Shown here: positions 32,286 to 44,975 of the stretch, piece after piece
How positions within the stretch are numbered: the stretch's first letter is position 1
Layout: every line of letters starts with the position of its first letter
NCBI GenBank assembly: GCA_024529925.1
Contig: JAFEUB010001107.1
Span: 1,571,001 to 1,635,000 of the forward strand
DNA length: 64,000 nt
Source of the DNA: Ophthalmolycus amberensis
Taxonomy: Eukaryota; Chordata; Actinopteri; Perciformes; Zoarcidae
Reading direction: 5' to 3'
The notes under the pieces: model-generated
The model's database searches: none
Told to the model about the DNA's origin: nothing
What the model saw: the letters and a program-made list of their open reading frames with translations, nothing else
Program-made: the position numbers and the translations under genes

Positions 32286-34695
32286 TGATACCGGCTCTAC
32301 TTTGAATTGAGCGTTGATGTCTTCCTGTTCCCGCTCTCTTTTTTTGAATGTAGACACATTATTTCCTTTTTTAAAAATTCATTCTCACTTCTTAGAATAG
32401 GCCTAAATGTAATGAGATCCACCCGTATGCGACCTCTTTCTCTGGTTAACTATTCTTGAGTTGAAGAACTGGATTTCATGCTACAGCAGATCCTGGTGAC
32501 GGTGTGATCCAGGCTAATATGTGAGAGTGCCGACACCGAATCGCTACATGTTAGCACCTTAGCTGCAACATTAATCATCCTTGTGTAGAAAGGGTTAAAG
32601 GTTATCACTGATTAACGGCAAAACGTTCCTTTACTTTCTGACTTCGTCCAGCTTCCAATGTTGCACGGCATTCATGTGAAACTTCCTTAATTCTTCTAGT
32701 GTACCGTATCCGACAGCACGTGACTGCAGGTATACATTCTGGACAATTACTCCACAACAAGCTCTCCAGCTGATGCTCCCACTTCCTCGCTCAATCAGCC
32801 TCTATACCGCTCTTTCCATTGTTGATTGCAGTTTGCCTCCGATCGTCCTGTATTTTGTTCGTAGTTATTCATGTATTGTGTTTTGCTTTCGCTGCCAAAG
32901 AGAAGCATTAAAGTCTGTAGCGTAAGCCTTTAAAGTTCTTTACCATGATTATGGGCACAAATGAAAACATAAAAAGACAGGCATGCATAGGTTTAGGAAA
33001 AATAATCTTCTGAGACCAAATTTGTATTTGTAAGCAACAATAGGTATTATGTGAACTTAATGTTTAATATGGAAATAAAGACATTTTCTGGAGCTAATGG
33101 CGGCTTTACAAACACAGCTCATGATGACTACTGGAAACCTGAGCCAAAAGATGGTGTCTTTGCATAATTTCCCCAGCGGCTACCGGCACATCATACCCAT
33201 GATTTAGATCAACACCAAATCAAATGAGACATTTAGCTCTTTGAAAAAACAAATTCCGCTCTATGTACCGCTCTAGCATCAGTTTTCGCGTATCAATATA
33301 GGCTCATTACATGCAGAGTGTCTTTTTAAAATAAACTTCAGTCTTCACAGAAGGTTTGGGCAACAAAACTACATAGTTTTAGGAAAAGAGTGGTGTTGAT
33401 GTTAACTCGACTAACAGCTCATGTGACTAGCGACTGAGTAGGGCCTCACGTGAGTCAAGCCTAACGACTCTAACAACTCACATGACCAATGACTCTAATG
33501 ACTCACTTGACTAAAGACTGAGGTGACAGAAAGTCAACTTTTTGGCGTCGGTCTTCTATGGAAGTCCTATGTTTGTTTGACCCTCTCCCCTCCGCCCTCC
33601 TGTGTGTATTTTCTACTACATCAGTTGCTCTGAGCGCATAATGAGGACACGGGTCTGTTTACATTGGACTTAGTTGCAAGCCCGGTGCATCGCATTCACG
33701 CGCTAAACGGTGCCTCCGTGCACTGACCAAGCATCTGTATTTCACGCATTGGGAGTGAGAGAGCTTGGTTTCATGATGACCCCGATGAAGGCCAAAAGCC
33801 GAAATGGATTAATCAGACTTCAGACTTTGCCATTCATCTTGGAGGCAGGTGAAGTTGTGCCAGAAAGCTCCACTCTGCTTCTTGTTTTTGAAAGAAGATG
33901 TTGCCCGAACCTTTTTCTTTGCTTGGTGTGTGTGTGTGTGTGTGTGTGTCTAGGCACTGAGACAATGACAGAAAAAGCAGCTTCTCCTCACGGCGCGACT
34001 GTGTCGTGAGTTTCGCAAACAGACAAATGTTCAGAGGTGTGGACACACTTATTCAGACTTCTAGAGGCTACTTTGTTTTAGCTCGCATTTCTAGTTGAAC
34101 TTCGGATTGAATTCATTGAAAAACGAAGCGTCAGGTAGAGTTTAATTCCCTTCCACCGATTAGGAAAAGAGGTTTCTTACATTTATGAAATCAGCTTTCT
34201 ATAACCTGGTTACTTAAACTCGCAATAGTTCGTTACCTTTGAACACAACACTGACATATTACTGTATCACCTTTAAAGTTAATACGGTGAACTTGCTAGC
34301 AAGCAGTTGCTTATTCACTCATCCAGCTCAGAAGCTTGCACACACCAATACCAAGTGTAAATTCGTGCACTGCATTGACTATTCACCCTCCAACTGTTCG
34401 GGTGGAGCAGCCCAGTGCGACCGACAGCGGAGGCCTCTGCTTACACTGGGATGCTCCCAGGTGTCAATGTGTGAAAACTGTGTGAAGTGTGAAGTGGGAC
34501 GCTTGGTGAAAAAGAACATAACTGCTGAGTGAATCTTTGCTGGATAAATAGCATTTAATAAAAGTCAAATAAAGCTCAGTAGGAAGACTAGTGTGTCCAA
34601 ACAGATCACTTGGCAGGAGCTCAGTATTGCATAAGAAAATACAACACTACCCTCAAAGTTAACTCTTCCCTTCCTCTGTTTTCATTTCATCCCTT
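32286..34695. other. Non-coding stretch
   Basis: It includes a (TG)12 microsatellite at 33926-33949 and a family-A-like piece at about 33555-33602 (GGAAGTCCTATGTTTGTTTG). Tandem GACTCTAA/CTCA(C/T)TGAC phrases lie at 33415-33530. No gene is visible. Confidence 0.4.
33926..33949. repeat. (TG)12 microsatellite
   Basis: It is a perfect TG dinucleotide run. Confidence 0.9.
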
Positions 34696-34699
34696 CTCG

Positions 34700-34950
34700 C
34701 TCCTGAAACTCGCCTTTTTCCTGCATATGTTTGGAATTATTTTTTGACAGCTCAGATGGATTAAGCTTTGGTGGACAGTTGTGGGATACTTGCATGAAGA
34801 GCATAGCTGTTGCTATCTTGTGATCTTGTTGCCAGGAATAAGAGGAATATTTTCTTTCCCCCCCATGTCCTGTCTGTCCCTCATTACTGTTAGCAGGATA
34901 AACTGCTTATGAGTAAAAACATTAGCGGCCGTGTATCAGACGGTGAGAGA
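34700..34950. promoter_or_regulatory. Candidate conserved non-coding block
   Basis: This is a repeat-free, compositionally balanced block with GGAATTATTTTTTGACAGCT, AGGAATAAGAGGAATATTTT and CTGTTAGCAGGATAAACTGC. TGACAGCT is a TALE-homeodomain (MEIS/TGIF-like) motif. Enhancer status is inferred from texture only. Confidence 0.2.
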
Positions 34951-35249
34951 GGCTGACAGAGGAATAGTGAAAGCAGGACTGAGGAGATGTTGTTACCCAA
35001 GAGGAGCACCAACCCTTTGCGTGGGAGTTGGGTGGAGGAGGCTCATTGCTCATACAGGAGCAATCTTATCTCACTCTCATTAATAGCATCCTGCCGTTCA
35101 TGTCCTCTGCTGCAGTATAGAGCACCACTGCTTTCATTCTTTTTCCTTTTGCATTCCGGCACAGATATCCTTTCAAGGGTGGCCCGTGGTAGACAGATGG
35201 TTCACCCAATAACCTGCAAAGTATTTCAGATGGCTCTGAGCTCCTGTGG

Positions 35250-35435
35250 CCAGGTGCAGGCTTGACCCTTGACAGGTCGCCAATCGGTCATATTTATCAC
35301 AGGTCTGATGCATGCTCTATAGACAGACACCTGCTCACGCCTACTAGCAATATACAGCCAATGAACCTCAGCTCGCATGAACATCTTTGGACAATGGGAG
35401 GAACAGGGAGAACAAGCGACCTTCACACAGACAGG
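35250..35435 (+). mobile_element. Decayed LINE 3' region (L2/CR1-like)
   Basis: GACAGGTCGCCAATCGGTCA, a CACAGG spacer, a run resembling GACAGACACCTGCTCACGC, then CAGCCAATGAACCTCAGCTC and CATGAACATCTTTGGACAAT with GGGAGGAACAGGGAGAACA follow, in order, the well-known fish repeat around CATGTCTTTGGACTGTGGGA. I associate that repeat with L2-type LINE 3' ends. The copy is strongly mutated and has no coding part. Confidence 0.55.
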
Positions 35436-36420
35436 CACAACAACAAAAATGACAAATACCTCGTCACATGCAAAAAATCATGCGTCAAAGCATCACTTTT
35501 CAGTTCTTCGTCGCACTTGAGATGCACTAAGAAAACTAACGTGAATGCACTTTCGTCTGCTTCATTTAACTCCTGTCTCACAGAGAGAAGACGACAGGAG
35601 GCTAAATCGTTTGTGCCCAAACTGCAGGTGCATCAGCTCCCATGTGAAAGAGGAAACTGTGTTGAACATTGATGTGAAACCCAGACACATTGCACTGACA
35701 TGTAACCTAATACAACCCCATGCAGTACTTTATCCCCATCTTGTTTTTCGTCCTTCAACTACGTGTGAAACGTTAACACGAGGTAATAATGAACATTAAA
35801 GGCTGGATTTAAAGGGAAATTTGCCTGCAGTTCTTCAAACCGAGTTCCAAGAACGTTTGCGGTGAAAGGAGAGAGAGGCTGACGAAAAGGTCTATTCAAA
35901 CATGATTACTCTCTCTCCAAAGACAAACCGGAGAAGTCAAATTCATGACAAGCGTTTTGGAAAATGTGGCAAATGTGTGAAGTGTACGAATGATAGTCGC
36001 TAGTAGCTGCTAGCATGAACTAGAAACAGGTCAGCTGTCAAAACAACACCCGCTCAGCCAGAGAGAGCGTTTAGGACGAGCAGAGGGAGGGTGGAGGAAG
36101 GGAGCGGAGCGGAGATAGTGAGGAAGAGGAATTCTGAGATGCAAGGCCCCCCCCCCCCCCCTTCTCTCCCTTCCTCAGTCAGGAAACCCCCAGCGGTTTT
36201 GAGTGGAAACCAGATCTCTCGTCTGCATGTTGTGCTGGGATGTCCCGGGCTCATTATCCTGCTCATTATACTCCCCTTGTATTCCCTAACATAAATACTA
36301 TCGCCCCCATGTCTTTGTCTGTCTCTCCCTTCTTCTCTTCTTCTTCTTCCATCTCTCACTCACTTTCTCTGTTTTTTCATCCCTGTCACCGTGTCTGCCT
36401 CTCAACCCCCCGCACTTTCT
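35436..36420. other. Non-coding stretch
   Basis: It contains a C15 run at 36147-36161 and a pyrimidine-rich stretch at 36310-36420. No gene is supported. Confidence 0.4.
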
Positions 36421-36424
36421 TCCT

Positions 36425-36500
36425 CGAGGTCCCCAGTTGGCCATTAGAGGGCCAATGATATAATCAACTGCTCATTAGTCATTGTGATTGACGGCTGGCA
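36425..36500. promoter_or_regulatory. Candidate conserved non-coding block
   Basis: The inverted pair TTGGCC...GGCCAA (36437-36455) resembles nuclear factor I half-sites but with nine instead of five bases between TTGGC and GCCAA. It is followed closely by ATGATATAATCAACTGCTCA, CATTAGTCATTGTGATTGAC. The dense ATTA/CATTGT motifs suggest an enhancer core. A 16-base G run begins at 36507. Confidence 0.25.
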
Positions 36501-37211
36501 TTGTGTGGGGGGGGGGGGGGGGAGCACGTTGGTGGGTCAGCCTGTCACTGCTGGTTGATTTAATTTCAAGACAGAGTGAGAGAGGGGAGAATGGGTTTCG
36601 TAAGCGAGAGAAACAGATGCATACATAGGCTTGTGGTTGTGTATGAGACTGCTGGAAGGTCCAAGGCCAAAGCTAGCCTGCAGAGAGTTGTCACGGACTT
36701 GGACATGGCTTGTATGGGTTATGCACAAGTTGGAAAAAAAAAATGATATGCATATGATAGCAATGTAAAATCAACTGCCAACTGTTCTGTAAGAAGCACA
36801 GATCCTGAGCTTCTCTTCAGATATGGAACTGCCGCATTTTCTATTCTGTTCACCAGGCTGACTGCTGTTAGAAGTTCAATGACGTCATGACGTCATGGAG
36901 TAGAGTCACGAATTTCAACTTTATTTGTGTTTGCCCTACCAACGACAGCTCTATATGTTTATAATGAAACCGTACAGTTCATAGATAAACTAGGGGCTTT
37001 GACCCACCACTATACTGTATGTGAAGAAGATTTGAGCATTTTGAATGGGTCCTTATGGGGTATCACATACAGGCATTCAACGGAGAAAATAGACTCAAAG
37101 TACCGACGCATGTTGCATCAGTTTCTCTGAATTGAGTAGATTATTCCATTCGTCCACAAAAAAATGTATCAAAAATCCTGCTTTGTACTTTACTTTTGAA
37201 ATTCAGAGCTT
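36501..37211. other. Non-coding stretch
   Basis: Apart from the CRE pair at 36880-36895, nothing is recognisable. Confidence 0.4.
36880..36895. promoter_or_regulatory. Two adjacent perfect CREs
   Basis: TGACGTCATGACGTCA is two complete CRE octamers directly abutting. The octamer binds CREB/ATF-family factors. Function at this site, about 20 kb downstream of sox9, is unproven. Confidence 0.5.
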
Positions 37212-37440
37212 ATCTCGTGCCTCCACATGGCGTTCAACCTGGCGACAGCTGAGCCGGCAGCTAGAGGCTAGCGAAGCTAACAGCGCAAAAGATGGCAACA
37301 GTGCTAACATGTCGCAAAGCTTCCGCGAAGACGCCGTCGGTCGGAACGACATTATCGACTCTAACCGTCGTTTGAACTGCAGTGCAGAGCGGCCGCCGCG
37401 AGCGAGCCAGTGGGGCAGTAACATGCACTAAAAGGCACGC
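37212..37440 (+). repeat. Interspersed repeat family C, copy 2
   Basis: Its ordered phrases (CGTGCCTCCACATGGC, AGCTGAGCCGGCAGCT, GAAGCTAACAGCGC, CCAGTGGGGCA, CATGCACTAAAAGGCACGC) match the copies at 5.34 and 46.02 kb. It is CpG-rich and has no conserved frame. Confidence 0.65.
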
Positions 37441-39105
37441 ACGGCCCAAGGCTGAATACATGCTTTCATTTAAAAAAATAAAAGCTGAATAAGTTCAGCT
37501 GGCCATTTTTGGTTATCGGCACGTTGCTCAAACTGGAGGAAAGACTGTATGTGAATGTGTCAAAATACACCACAGTGCTCATGTTCATGGTAATGAATGG
37601 CGTGTCACCAGTGCACTAGCGTGGCTCATTGGTGTACTTTCATCAGTTTTTGGACAACAATGGAGGAACAACAGAAGAATACAATATATCAGACTTAAGA
37701 TGCACAAATACAGAAACTGCTCAGTGTTGGTTTCGCTCCTTTCATGAGATTTGCTGACAATAATAAATATAGAATATCTCAGGACTTATCCTTTAATTCG
37801 TTTAAATATGTAATGTCACAATGTGAATTACTGTCCGCTACACTTGTTACTGTTTGAGTTGAATGTACAGCACAAGCAGGCGTGAAGTCCACCCTGTGAA
37901 TCACAGAGGCAGACAGATGGTGAGTGCAGCGTGCTGGTTGGAGTGGCCTCCGTTGGGGGAACCCGTCAGACGTCTCGCCTCAATCCTGATTTTCTCCTGA
38001 ATATAAATATTACAACGGTACAGACAGGTGGCTATAAAACATTAAAGCAGTCATTAATCAAAAGTGCCTGCCTGGTGTCTCTTTCTCAGTGAGACTATAA
38101 GGCCTCTCATTATGTGGCGCTACACACTGGATGTAGCTGTCACTCTCCACGCATTTGTCCCGCACCCTAACAACATGGAGTGACAGCACAGCTGCTGTTG
38201 GGTAAACAACCCGTTTAAAGTTAGACAGCGAGGCAAATGTAAAGGCAGGAACAGACTCAAATCTGTCTTCAGAACGGTGCATTTCAAAAACTGTATTTAC
38301 ATTGAGCACAGAACTAGAACACAAAAGGTACAACGTGATGGTGGTTCCCTTTCCTATTTCCATGAACTTCCCCCTCAATAGATGTATTTTTGCTAATACC
38401 AAATGGAGCTTTGAGGTTTAAACTGACAGATCTGAGTTTAACTGTGGAATCTGTGTCCTTTATTCAAGAGAGAGCAAAGAATTCCAGTTTGACAGGTGAC
38501 AATAATGCAGACTAAAGGACAGAGCGTGAAAGTAATGGACAGAAGAGTGGCAGGAGAAGATGGATGAGGACAGTGCGGGATGGACAGATGAAGGGAGGAG
38601 GAGAGGGAGGCCTGACTTTGATTAATGACCCTCTCAGTGTGCGATGTGAGGAAGGGTCCCTGTGTTGTTGCCACGTATGACAGGCTTGTTGGGGTCTTTA
38701 TTAGTATTTCTCAGTGGAATCATAATATGAATATAGGCCGCAAAGATACGATTAAAGATAAAGTTTTTTCACATGCCAGATTAATATTTCATCAGTGTTT
38801 CACAAACACATATTCCTCCAGATGAATACACTTTTATTTTACCTTATTATCCGAACATGTGCTGCGGAGCATCCAGTCTGCCGGAAATCTAAAAGAAGAA
38901 GAAGAAGCACTTCGGTTTGTGGCGGACTGAATCATGTACCGGTTTGAGTCTCACCTTAATGTTGTTGTCTTTTCTCTTTTGCTGTTGTGTTTTGTGAAAT
39001 GTAGTGTGTTTTGGCTAAATTCAGGGAGACGTCAAGGTTTATGTTAAAATGATACTTCGTTAAGGTTCGGTCACCCACTTTGTCAGTTATAATAATAAAC
39101 CTGTG
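37441..39105. other. Non-coding stretch
   Basis: It includes an (AAG)n run at about 38890-38908 followed by CACTTCGGTTTGTGGCGGAC, which may be the edge of another repeat. No gene is visible. Confidence 0.4.
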
Positions 39106-39107
39106 GT

Positions 39108-39195
39108 TGGAAACGAGAAACGAACAGCGGCCTCCTGTCTGATGTTTTCTTGACCCATCCAGTCACCCCGACCTCCTCCTTATGCGGCCTTTGTC
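39108..39195 (+). repeat. Interspersed repeat family A, copy 3
   Basis: ACGAACAGCGGCCTCCTG matches the start of copies 1 and 2. The continuation (CACCCCGACCTCCTCC) differs from the GTGAAAGTCC version. Confidence 0.5.
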
Positions 39196-39589
39196 GCTCC
39201 ATCACTATCACAATAACACCCCCTTTGCTCCCAGCATAAGTACTACGCCACGTGAGCTCAAACACGTGTCGTTTTGGGGCACAAGCTGACAATAGTGAAA
39301 GTGTCCTTTAAGTCCACACGGACTCAAATCATTTTCTGTTCTGTCACTTTCGCCGCTAAAACACCGCCGAGCCATTCGGTCGGAAGGCGCAGACAAACCT
39401 CTTGAAGGCCACGACCTCTGCCCTCCGAACTTCCTGTTATTAGCCAACCAGATGATAACATCCTGATGACATCACCGCTCATCCATCATTTGACTGGCTG
39501 GAGCGCCGCTGCAGTGATTGCGAGGCCACTGATAGTGATTGGTGATTGTGGGGAGATGCTGATTATGGTAAGCACTCCTGCAATAGTGT

Positions 39590-39627
<38 letters not shown>

Positions 39628-40515
39628 AATGGTAAGTGATGCTCCAGTCAGTCAGCTGCAGAGATGTGTTCACATTGAAACTTGATTACTGTTCAACCTG
39701 CTGACCCTAACCATGAACCCTGACAACTGCGCGGCTTCTTCCTCTTCCTTTCCCTTCTCCCCCATCGCTCTTTCTTTGTCGTGACATCATTCTCTTACTT
39801 TCTCCACCCCCCCTTTTTCTATAGTTGCTGTTCAGTAAAATAAACCGGGGTTATAGTTGCCATATCACCCTCACAAAAGCCTGAGTTGGCATGACCACAG
39901 GTTCTAGAGCAACTCCTCCGGATCATGGAAGCTCAAATGTTGTTGTGTGGTTGGACCTTGCTTGGGTAATGATATCTGACCATGCAACTCAGTGCTCACC
40001 ACAGTTGCACTTAATTATAGCGTTTGTTGTGTTGGGGGGTATTAAATAACCCCCTGTAGTCTTGGTTTCCAGAAAATATTAGTTTGGCTATTATTTCGTT
40101 CCATCCATCACAATGGAACCGACATGCTTTTTTAACCACAGTCGCGGGTAATTCAAGCCCTGGTTGCACCATCGGTAGAACTCTGCTAACCGCAAAGCCA
40201 GAAGAAGATACTTTAATCTGATCCTGCATCCCGCAAAACTCTCTCAACCTTTTCTTCCAAATCCTCCCTCAAGTGAAAAATGAGTGGAAATGAATACAAA
40301 TCCCCCACAATCCTCTTTGGTTCTGTCTGTTTCAGGGTTGCTATTTGCAATCAGAGCGCACACTTCGTGGCCACACCTCTGTCCACCCCACCCCGACTCT
40401 CCTGTGTGACCTTTCACCTATAGTGTGCCGTGAGCCAAGCTGCTGTAGGCCAGAAACACCCAGTTAGCGGAGCGAGAGAGACGGAGAGGAGAAGCTAATT
40501 GCTCTGGGTGAAGAG
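39196..40515. other. Non-coding stretch
   Basis: It contains (TG)17 at 39593-39626. No gene or named repeat is visible. Confidence 0.4.
39593..39626. repeat. (TG)17 microsatellite
   Basis: It is a perfect TG dinucleotide run. Confidence 0.95.
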
Positions 40516-40519
40516 AACA

Positions 40520-40700
40520 ACTGCCTGGTGTTACTGAACATTGAGTTTTAAAGCCTATAATAATGTTCTCCCCTGACGTAGCTTTCATTTACAGCGCCTG
40601 TCCAGAGGCACAGAGGGCTATTACAGGCCGATTACTTGTGTCCTATTTTTACAGTTGTGTTGATCGTTCCTATTGGTTGTGATAACATTGTACTCAGGAA
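40520..40700. promoter_or_regulatory. Candidate conserved non-coding block
   Basis: It is repeat-free sequence containing AAAGCCTATAATAATGTTCT, GGGCTATTACAGGCCGATTA and TCCTATTGGTTGTGATAACA. A CCAAT-type motif on the minus strand (ATTGG) and several AT-hook-like or homeodomain motifs are present. Enhancer function is inferred. Confidence 0.2.
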
Positions 40701-43670
40701 AGTAAACTGCTGAGATCTGGGAACACATCTACATCGCTACAGATAAATACAACAAACAAGAACTTAGATGATAAGACAAGATAGCACGCACCTGCTTTTG
40801 TCTTAGGGACTGTTAGCTAGCATGACATGTTTAGTACCAACATATTCATTTAATCTCCAGATTCGTATGACACCACTGGTTGTCTTAACGAGAGAGACCG
40901 CAACGGTCTCCAAAAGAGCAGCGATGTTAATCCCACGGGTTAAAAGTAGGCCAAGTAAACCAAGAACTGAGGAGGAGAATTATTCAAATTTTAAGATAAC
41001 ACCAATCAATGAGGCAGGCAGATTCTTTTTGAAATGTAAACTAGTTTATTTCTACTAGTAGGCTGCAGTTTTATTTGTGGCCTATTCAAACTTGACAATT
41101 TCATTTAGAAGCACTTATAGGCTCTGTCAAACTCTTGCGTGTTGGTACACAATTTGTAATGGGGTTTGATTAAATGAAAGCATCTCGTCTATTCAAACAT
41201 CCAACAGACTTTAGCATCAATTTTAGGTCGTATTTCTGGCCACACAATACAATAATCAATCTCTTTTAGCTCCGTTTTGGTTTCCACCAACTCCTAAATG
41301 AAATTCCTGGCTCTACTATGTTTATCAGATAGTTGCTTACTTTGTGTCATTTGGTTGTATGCAGGCAGTGTACATTAGGTTCTCAAAGGATTCTGCTGGA
41401 AAAGAGGATGGGGGGGGTGAAAGGGAACCCAAATATTAAAGTTGCATGTCATAAAAACAAAACAATGAGCTGAAAGGCGCTAAAACGCTTCATAGAATTG
41501 AGGGGAAACTGCTGAGTTGGGTGATAATTCTCTGTGGCTTTGACACCGGAAACAAGTCCTGACTACACATAGTAAATTGTAATCTGAAAAATCAGCCGCT
41601 CGGTCGAAATGAAAACCTACTCACTCTCAGAACATTTGGCAAAGGCTTGACAATCACTGCCACGCATAATCAATCCCTGCATACCTGTTATGGTCCCCAT
41701 TCGAAGCCTTTTCGCTTTTTGAACTTTGCCCAATACAATGAAACAAGACTCTGTGGTTATCCCCTAAAAGCACAAGAGAGCAGAGCAAGACATGTCAAGG
41801 CAACCTCGGGAAATTAACATTGTCTTCCTGATAATACAAGAGGAAAATTGTGTGGACATCACCTTAATTCCATGGAATCAAACACAAAAATAGCGTGTGT
41901 TGGTGTATTTGCATGCACATGCACTCATGTCCACCAGAGACTCATGTGTGTGTGTGTCCAAGAGATGGATATTATGCGCTTCACTGACCGCTTCTTTCTC
42001 CCCTAAAATGTTGTTTCACAGTCCAACGGACGATCGAGTTTCTGAACTACAATCTGTGGTGAAGAATGTGCTGCCAATAACAGCCTTCACATGACTCTGA
42101 ATACTAGACCCGGTGAGTGCCAACGCCTAATTTTAATCACGGGAAACCTCTTGGTTCGCCAACAGCTTTATCTCTTCTAATTGGCCCTGCTGCGATACTA
42201 TGTTGTCTCCGCGTTGAGCAACACTAAGCGTTTTTTTGGAAGCAGCAGGTGATAGATTCCGACTCTCCCAAATATTTTTTGTCACTTTCACTTTCACTTT
42301 TTTGTCACATAAGTAAGAGGATTAGAAATGAGATTCTCCCGAATTGTCCCATGAGGATGGAGAAGAGCTTCAAGGGCTCCTTTTGCGGAGGCTACATCTA
42401 TAAGATGCTGAGCACAAAAATGCATCTTATGATCATTAAGCAGATACAGCGAAGGCAGCATTATCTGAGGAGTGTGGAGGACTAATGAATGGCTGATACA
42501 GTGGAGAAGATGAGACCCCATGGGAGAGGGGGAAAGAAGAGGAGTCTGGGGGATGAGGAGACAGGAAAATAGATCATGGATGGTGAGTCTGAAGGAGGAA
42601 AATACCAGAGGGTGAAAGGTGGGAAAACCGCAGAGAAAAGCAGTGTCCTCTGGAAAGTCATGAAAAGAAATGTAGATACGATTTGCAGAAAGCTCTCCCT
42701 GAAATGTCATCTTCTCCTGCATAAGGGCACGCAGGATGAGAAGTCAAGAGAGTTAAAAAGTAGGTTCTCGACCTACAGCTGCAGCGTCTTACACATGCCC
42801 GGCAACCAAAAGCCTGCTGAAGCCTGGAACAAGATGATGAGGTGCTTATGAGGTAGAAGTGGAGAAGGAAAGAGGGAGAGGAAAGGCTGGATAAGACGAC
42901 AGGATCAAAGTCAGATTCAAACCGGATAGCTCTCCTTAAACCCTCCCGTCACTCTGGGTCGCCCTGTGAGCTTTTGTCACCTTACGAATCCTCACGGAGT
43001 TTTATGATTCCCACCCTCTGCCATGGTCACACCCTGACGCAATGTGCTGCAGTTTCAAATGTAAGGCTTCATAAAGTGAAAGTGTACATGCGAAACACCC
43101 ATAGAACTTCCACTCTTCTAGGATGCTTTGTGTTACCGTTAAATGAAATCCCTCATATTTACCCCGAGATGGCTGATGCCATGAGCTGAGCTCGGAAAGC
43201 CAGCTCACATGATTGAGGTCTGATCCCCCTGTTCGCTTATGGTCCCCGACACGCAAACACACTTGCCCACCCTCAAGTCCACCTTGGAGTGTGCTTAGCC
43301 TTCGTACTTTGGAACAGAGTGAGTCCCTTCATTGACAGATGCTGGTGCCTTATAACTAAATATTTCAGTCTTCTTTGGTTACTCACAAACATGCTGCTTG
43401 CATTGAGTTAACACAGTCTCTAATGACATGAACTCAACTGAGTCTGTGTAGTATCTATTGCATGTGTGGATACTTCTACTTAGGGTGTGATGAAGTCTAC
43501 AGCTTGTTGTTCTAGGTCTGAAGCATAGTGGAGTTTAGTTTTAGCCATGCTAGCAGTGTGGCTACACCGCTTTGCATCTGGACCACTACTTTGGTCCAGA
43601 TTGAAATACACATAAATAAAACAAAATAGACATTCATTGTCCCCAGAGGACTGAATCCCCTGGACTTTGG
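40701..43670. other. Non-coding stretch
   Basis: No repeat family or gene is recognisable. The part at about 41560-41860 is balanced in composition and motif-rich (GGCAAAGGCTTGACAATCAC, GGGAAATTAACATTGTCTTC) and may be a further conserved block. A 142-residue frame on the minus strand at 42.3-42.7 kb has no family character. Confidence 0.4.
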
Positions 43671-43674
43671 TGAT

Positions 43675-44095
43675 CCCCTGACGTTTACATGAGGTTAAGA
43701 TATTTGGTTTTGAGTGCAATGTCTCGACAACTATTGGATTGATCGCTATGAACTTTGGTAGACCTACAAATTCCCATCAGAATGAAATGGGACATTTTTG
43801 GTGTTCCCGCATCTTTTCATCTTGCATCATCATCATCAGGTCAAACTTTCGATGTTTTGGTTTTTGACAGTTTACCTGCAGAGCTAATAATATTCCCATC
43901 AGCTTATGGTAGTTTCTGTTTAGTGCTAATTAGCTAAATGTAAGCATGCTAACATGTTAACTACGATGGAGAACAGAGTAAATAGTATACCTGCTAAACA
44001 TCAGCATGTTGTCATTGTGAGCATTTTGCCATGCTAGCGTTAGCATTTAGCTCAAGGCCCAGCTGGGCCTCATAACAGCCTCAGGAGACGCTAGA
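43675..44095 (+). repeat. Interspersed repeat family D, longest copy
   Basis: It starts with TGTCTCGACAACTATTGGAT and GCTATGAACTTTGGTAGACC. It continues through CAGAGCTAATAATATTCCCA, TAGTGCTAATTAGCTAAATG, AGCATGCTAACATG and TTGTCATTGTGAGCATTTTG. It ends at CTAGCGTTAGCATTTAGCTC. This is one of the most common interspersed repeats of percomorph fish. It is non-coding and its class is not known to me. Confidence 0.65.
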
Positions 44096-44779
44096 TAGAG
44101 ACATTTTGGAAACGAGAGAAACGAAAATGAACTATTCAAATTCCAACAATGTAATGAGCATTCAGCAATGTTTATTGTTGTATGCCTTATGTCTTTTTGG
44201 GTAACTCCTAACCTGCCTAAACAAATCAAACAAATTGTATGAAAACATATTGGCCTTCACGCTTAAAAAAGAAAAAATATATTTACAACACAAGGCGGTG
44301 GCGGCTCATGGAAACACAACCGTTTTTCGCCACAGGGGCCGTCAAAATCAACAAAGAATGAAAGCTCTTTGTCGTTGCTTTAAATCAAGTTCAATGTGCA
44401 ATTAATTGCCAGTTTACTGTACAGATTAGCATTGTAGCACTTGTAGCATTTTGGTTGCACTGATTATGCTAATGATCAAATCTCGTGCACCAACTTGTGT
44501 ACGGGTGGCAAGTTGAAACAAGCAACTAATGACACCTTTGTGCCATTATGGGAGTCTGCTGAGTCCGACCTGGAACACTCCCAAGCAAGTCTGACAGGAA
44601 GAAAGTGAAAGAGTGCAGATTATGTACATAAAAACCTTCTTGCATGAGGCCCAGGACTATAAATTGTGCAACATACCAGTATATAGCTACATAACATATG
44701 AAGGCCTGTGCACATGGTTGCACATTCACACTCGTATATATCATCCCAATTAGTCTCTGTGGCAATGGAACACGGTTCT
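44096..44779. other. Non-coding stretch
   Basis: No feature is recognisable. Confidence 0.4.
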
Positions 44780-44975
44780 TCGTCCAACTTGATTTAAGAG
44801 GCTAATTGCTTTCAAGTGAATCCATGCTAAACTGGGCTGAGCCTAAAGCCTGATCCAAAACCACCGGGGTCATGGAGGTAAAATGAGATCAACTTGAAAG
44901 AGCAGGGGCTGGGTTAATAGGCTGTTTCTGCAAGTGGTATCAAGCTCACGTCTATTAATGTGCAGATATGATGTA
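44780..44975. promoter_or_regulatory. Candidate conserved non-coding block
   Basis: The block has balanced sequence with AAGAGGCTAATTGCTTTCAA, CCTAAAGCCTGATCCAAAAC and GCTGGGTTAATAGGCTGTTT. It contains homeodomain (CTAATTG) and OTX/PITX-like (GGATTA-type) motifs. There is no coding potential. Its regulatory role is inferred. Confidence 0.2.
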
